From the NCBI GenBank assembly GCA_016840645.1, contig JAEORY010000189.1, positions 1 through 7,368 of the forward strand: a stretch of DNA of 7,368 nucleotides, given 5' to 3'. Positions 5,364 to 7,368 of the stretch are shown in pieces. The stretch is from Candidatus Borrarchaeota archaeon. GTDB taxonomy: Archaea; Asgardarchaeota; Sifarchaeia; Borrarchaeales; Borrarchaeaceae. The notes under the pieces are model-generated. The model did no database searches, was not told the DNA's origin, and was given only the letters and a program-made list of their open reading frames with translations. A program made the position numbers and the translations under genes. Position 1 is the first letter of the stretch; every line of letters starts with the position of its first letter.

Positions 5364-7037
5364 GTGGATAATTCAGATATGGAAAAACACTACTCTATCA
5401 AAAGAATAGTCCTCTCAATTCTGGTAATCCTCTTTATTGCCTTCATGACCTATAGTCTAATTGTTCCTTTGTACTACTATTGGGTCTCAGCGATTGTTGC
5501 AGCTTTCTTTCTGGTATTAATCAATAGACCCCTTTTACTAAGATATCTAAATTTTCTATTCCGAGTAAGAATGAGGTCTCGACCTTCATATGTTGGCATA
5601 ATATTTGTTCTAATTTTCATACTAGCTTCCAGTTCATCGGCAATTACGTGGCAATACGACTTTTACGTAGCTAACAGGTTTGTTGACGAACTTGGATTAG
5701 AATTTTCAAATGTGGAATCACCGTTTGAGCAGGGTATTACACCTGAGTCCGTTCGTTTGGTTGACAGAGACTTAGCGTACACAATCGCACAAAAACATAA
5801 AGCTACCTTTACCGCAAGTGCAGTTCTTGGATACGAACAGATAGGTGTTTATCAAGGTCATGAGGCATGGTACGTTCCAGTCATAGAAGAAACATTGAAT
5901 TCGATGAGAGTTAGAGCTGTTGGTTTTATCATAATCGATGTCAATAAACCTTTTGAGCAACCGACAATAATCAAGCTAGAACAAGATGCAACAGTTATGC
6001 CGGATCTATTTTGGTATCGAAATCCGGATTATAAACTATATAATCAAGACACCAATAGGTATTACGGCAGAAATTATTACACAGAAATCGACGGCGAAAT
6101 TCGTGTTATTGTGTTGTCCCATAATGGTTTTCTATTCCCACATGATGCAAAGGTTCATGTATTAAGCTTAACTGGCGAAATAATCGAAGTACTCTCACCA
6201 AATGAAGCATACCTGAAAGGTGTTCCACAAGTGTTGGACGAAGAGGCATACATTGAATTCTATGAAGATGCATTTAGCGGGTTTTTGATGAAAGATAAAA
6301 GCCTAGATATGTGGGCGGGATACCTTGCAGAAAAAGATACTTTTGAGCCTAGCGAAATTCTTCGCTATATTCACGACACAAAGACAGGCACAACAATTGC
6401 GATAACGACAACTCATCCGACAGGCAATCCTTCATCTATGCATGGCCTTTTTGTGTGGCGGGGGACAAACGTTACATATCACAATATTCGAAGAGCTGGA
6501 TACATCAGTGCCGATGAAGCACAAAGGGCGGGGCGAGAGATCCCCCAATTAACGATTTTCGAAGGTCTTTCAGCGTCAATGAGACTACTTTATCCCATAA
6601 CATATTCGGATGGCACAGTCAGACTTGCATGGTTCATTCCATATACACAGAATGAACGACTTGTAGCCCTCGCTATTGTAGACCCAGTAGACACTTCTCA
6701 CATTGGCTATTCAACGAAGGAGGAAGCAACTGGTGGTGAAGGTCTTGCTCGTTTAGCAATGTCTCGTTTTTCAGGAATATCAGTAGCTGGTGGATCTGGA
6801 AACGAAATTCACGGAAAGATAAAAGAACGAACGACTTGGATAGAGGATGGAAACCAAGTAATTATGTTTAAAGTAGATGACGACGTGAGAAACGACATTT
6901 ATGTCATGGCTAAAGCGAATCAACTTAGTGCACAAGACTTCCATGAACTTATGAGGAAAGATACAGGTGAAAGTCTTCATGTAACAGCTACATTTAGTGA
7001 CTCTGAACAGGTCTGGATAATCACGGGACTTCTCTAA
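5364..7037 (+). CDS. Unrecognised membrane protein with large extracytoplasmic domain
   Basis: I do not recognise this 557-residue protein. The N-terminus has about three hydrophobic helices (roughly 13-34, 36-54 and 76-95), with basic KR at 13-14 and RVRMRSR at 67-73 between helices two and three, suggesting those parts face the cytoplasm. After helix three (from about 97) the remaining 460 residues are soluble, rich in beta-type sequence and Tyr, and by the positive-inside pattern lie outside. Two stretches look alike: HEAWYVPV...AVGFIIIDVNKP (166-196) and RLAWFIPY...LVALAIVDPVD (420-443), each an aromatic-Pro strand followed by a hydrophobic strand ending in Asp; this resembles PepSY-like beta units but is only suggestive. 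The last 75 residues (GKIKERTTWIEDGNQVIMFKV onward, in two parts) look like a compact beta-barrel domain. No catalytic motif is evident. It starts at GTG with a good Shine-Dalgarno, has its own promoter, and ends 20 bases from the convergent phosphoesterase gene. Confidence 0.85.
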   Translation: MDNSDMEKHYSIKRIVLSILVILFIAFMTYSLIVPLYYYWVSAIVAAFFLVLINRPLLLRYLNFLFRVRMRSRPSYVGIIFVLIFILASSSSAITWQYDFYVANRFVDELGLEFSNVESPFEQGITPESVRLVDRDLAYTIAQKHKATFTASAVLGYEQIGVYQGHEAWYVPVIEETLNSMRVRAVGFIIIDVNKPFEQPTIIKLEQDATVMPDLFWYRNPDYKLYNQDTNRYYGRNYYTEIDGEIRVIVLSHNGFLFPHDAKVHVLSLTGEIIEVLSPNEAYLKGVPQVLDEEAYIEFYEDAFSGFLMKDKSLDMWAGYLAEKDTFEPSEILRYIHDTKTGTTIAITTTHPTGNPSSMHGLFVWRGTNVTYHNIRRAGYISADEAQRAGREIPQLTIFEGLSASMRLLYPITYSDGTVRLAWFIPYTQNERLVALAIVDPVDTSHIGYSTKEEATGGEGLARLAMSRFSGISVAGGSGNEIHGKIKERTTWIEDGNQVIMFKVDDDVRNDIYVMAKANQLSAQDFHELMRKDTGESLHVTATFSDSEQVWIITGLL

Positions 7038-7057
7038 AAATCATAAATTGATCTAAG

Positions 7058-7368
7058 TCAAAACATCAAGCGCTTTATACCTGTGTCTTCAACAAGCTTA
7101 AAGTTTTCTATTTTTTCTTTACTTAATTCTACTAAATAGGCTTTTAGTACCCCCAAATTATATTCTGAACCTGGATTAACGCTCAATGTTTTTCCGATAT
7201 AAGTAAATCCACCAGATTCGTGGATATGACCATGAAGAGTTAATTTTGGTTGATATTGTTCAATGACTTCCCTAACAGCCTTACTCCCAACTGCAGAATA
7301 AAAAGGAGCGCCAAGAAGATGAACTACCCGTTTTTTCTTATCAAGTTTCGGAGCAATATCAAGACCTG
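7058..7368 (-). CDS. Calcineurin-like metallophosphoesterase, C-terminal part (partial)
   Basis: The gene runs in from the right edge on the minus strand and ends with TGA; 102 residues are visible. The sequence HLLGAPFYSAVGSKAVRE, then QPKLTLHGHIHES, then GKTLSVNPGSEYNLGVLKAY is the closing part of the metallophosphoesterase fold. The GHIH motif supplies the last metal-binding histidines of the dinuclear centre, and the SVNPGS turn followed by a strand (LKAYLVEL) is usual for the YfcE/Icc-related phosphoesterases. The N-terminal DXH, GD and GNHD/E motifs would be upstream, outside the window. It would be a cytoplasmic phosphodiesterase or phosphatase of unknown substrate. It is convergent with the membrane protein gene, with only 20 bases between the two stops, so the two transcripts probably overlap at their 3' ends. 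Confidence 0.85.
   Translation of the reverse strand, partial: GLDIAPKLDKKKRVVHLLGAPFYSAVGSKAVREVIEQYQPKLTLHGHIHESGGFTYIGKTLSVNPGSEYNLGVLKAYLVELSKEKIENFKLVEDTGIKRLMF

Noticed and set aside
1..7368. CRISPR arrays, insertion sequences, attachment sites or origins
   Set aside because: No spaced direct repeats, transposase or integrase frames, terminal inverted repeats or tRNA-ended duplications were seen.

Overview
The window is archaeal. The evidence is a dimethylamine corrinoid methyltransferase read through an in-frame amber codon (pyrrolysine, Pyl), TTG and GTG starts preceded by strong Shine-Dalgarno sequences, TATA-like boxes with purine-rich upstream elements, T-tract terminators, and a surface protein with signal peptide, Ig-like domains and a C-terminal membrane anchor ending in Lys/Arg. 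The DNA is AT-rich. The lineage cannot be fixed from this window. Pyl-dependent methylamine users include Methanosarcinales and Methanomassiliicoccales, and also mostly uncultured Asgard, TACK-related and other archaea. The sugar dehydrogenase and Old Yellow Enzyme neighbours fit an uncultured heterotrophic or methylotrophic archaeon at least as well as a classical methanogen, but that is inference.

Layout. Positions 1-187 hold the C-terminal end of a corrinoid protein. After a 198-base gap carrying a T-rich terminator zone and a new promoter, mtbB runs from a TTG at 386 to 1789 as one 467-residue protein, with UAG at 1442-1444 decoded as Pyl353. Its final stop is also UAG. Between mtbB and the next, convergent gene lies a compact element (1794-1878) that can fold into a three-way junction. 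The minus-strand gene 1923-3944 encodes a secreted, membrane-anchored PQQ-type sugar dehydrogenase with Ig-like repeats. A divergent promoter region (3945-4113) separates it from an Old Yellow Enzyme family flavoprotein (4114-5193) that ends just after a four-cysteine Fe-S motif. A 170-base gap with a terminator, a 7-bp inverted repeat and a good BRE/TATA promoter precedes an unrecognised 557-residue membrane protein (5364-7037). The window closes with the 3' end of a convergent metallophosphoesterase gene (7058-7368).

How the genes work together. The corrinoid protein and MtbB form a methyl-transfer pair: MtbB demethylates dimethylamine and passes the methyl group to the cobalt of the corrinoid protein. 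The methyl acceptor after that (coenzyme M or a pterin/folate carrier) is not encoded here. The remaining genes appear to be separately transcribed, and nothing in the sequence ties them to methylamine use. The most interesting points are the two UAG codons of mtbB with opposite expected outcomes, the structured 3' element behind it, and the unrecognised membrane protein with a possible internal duplication.
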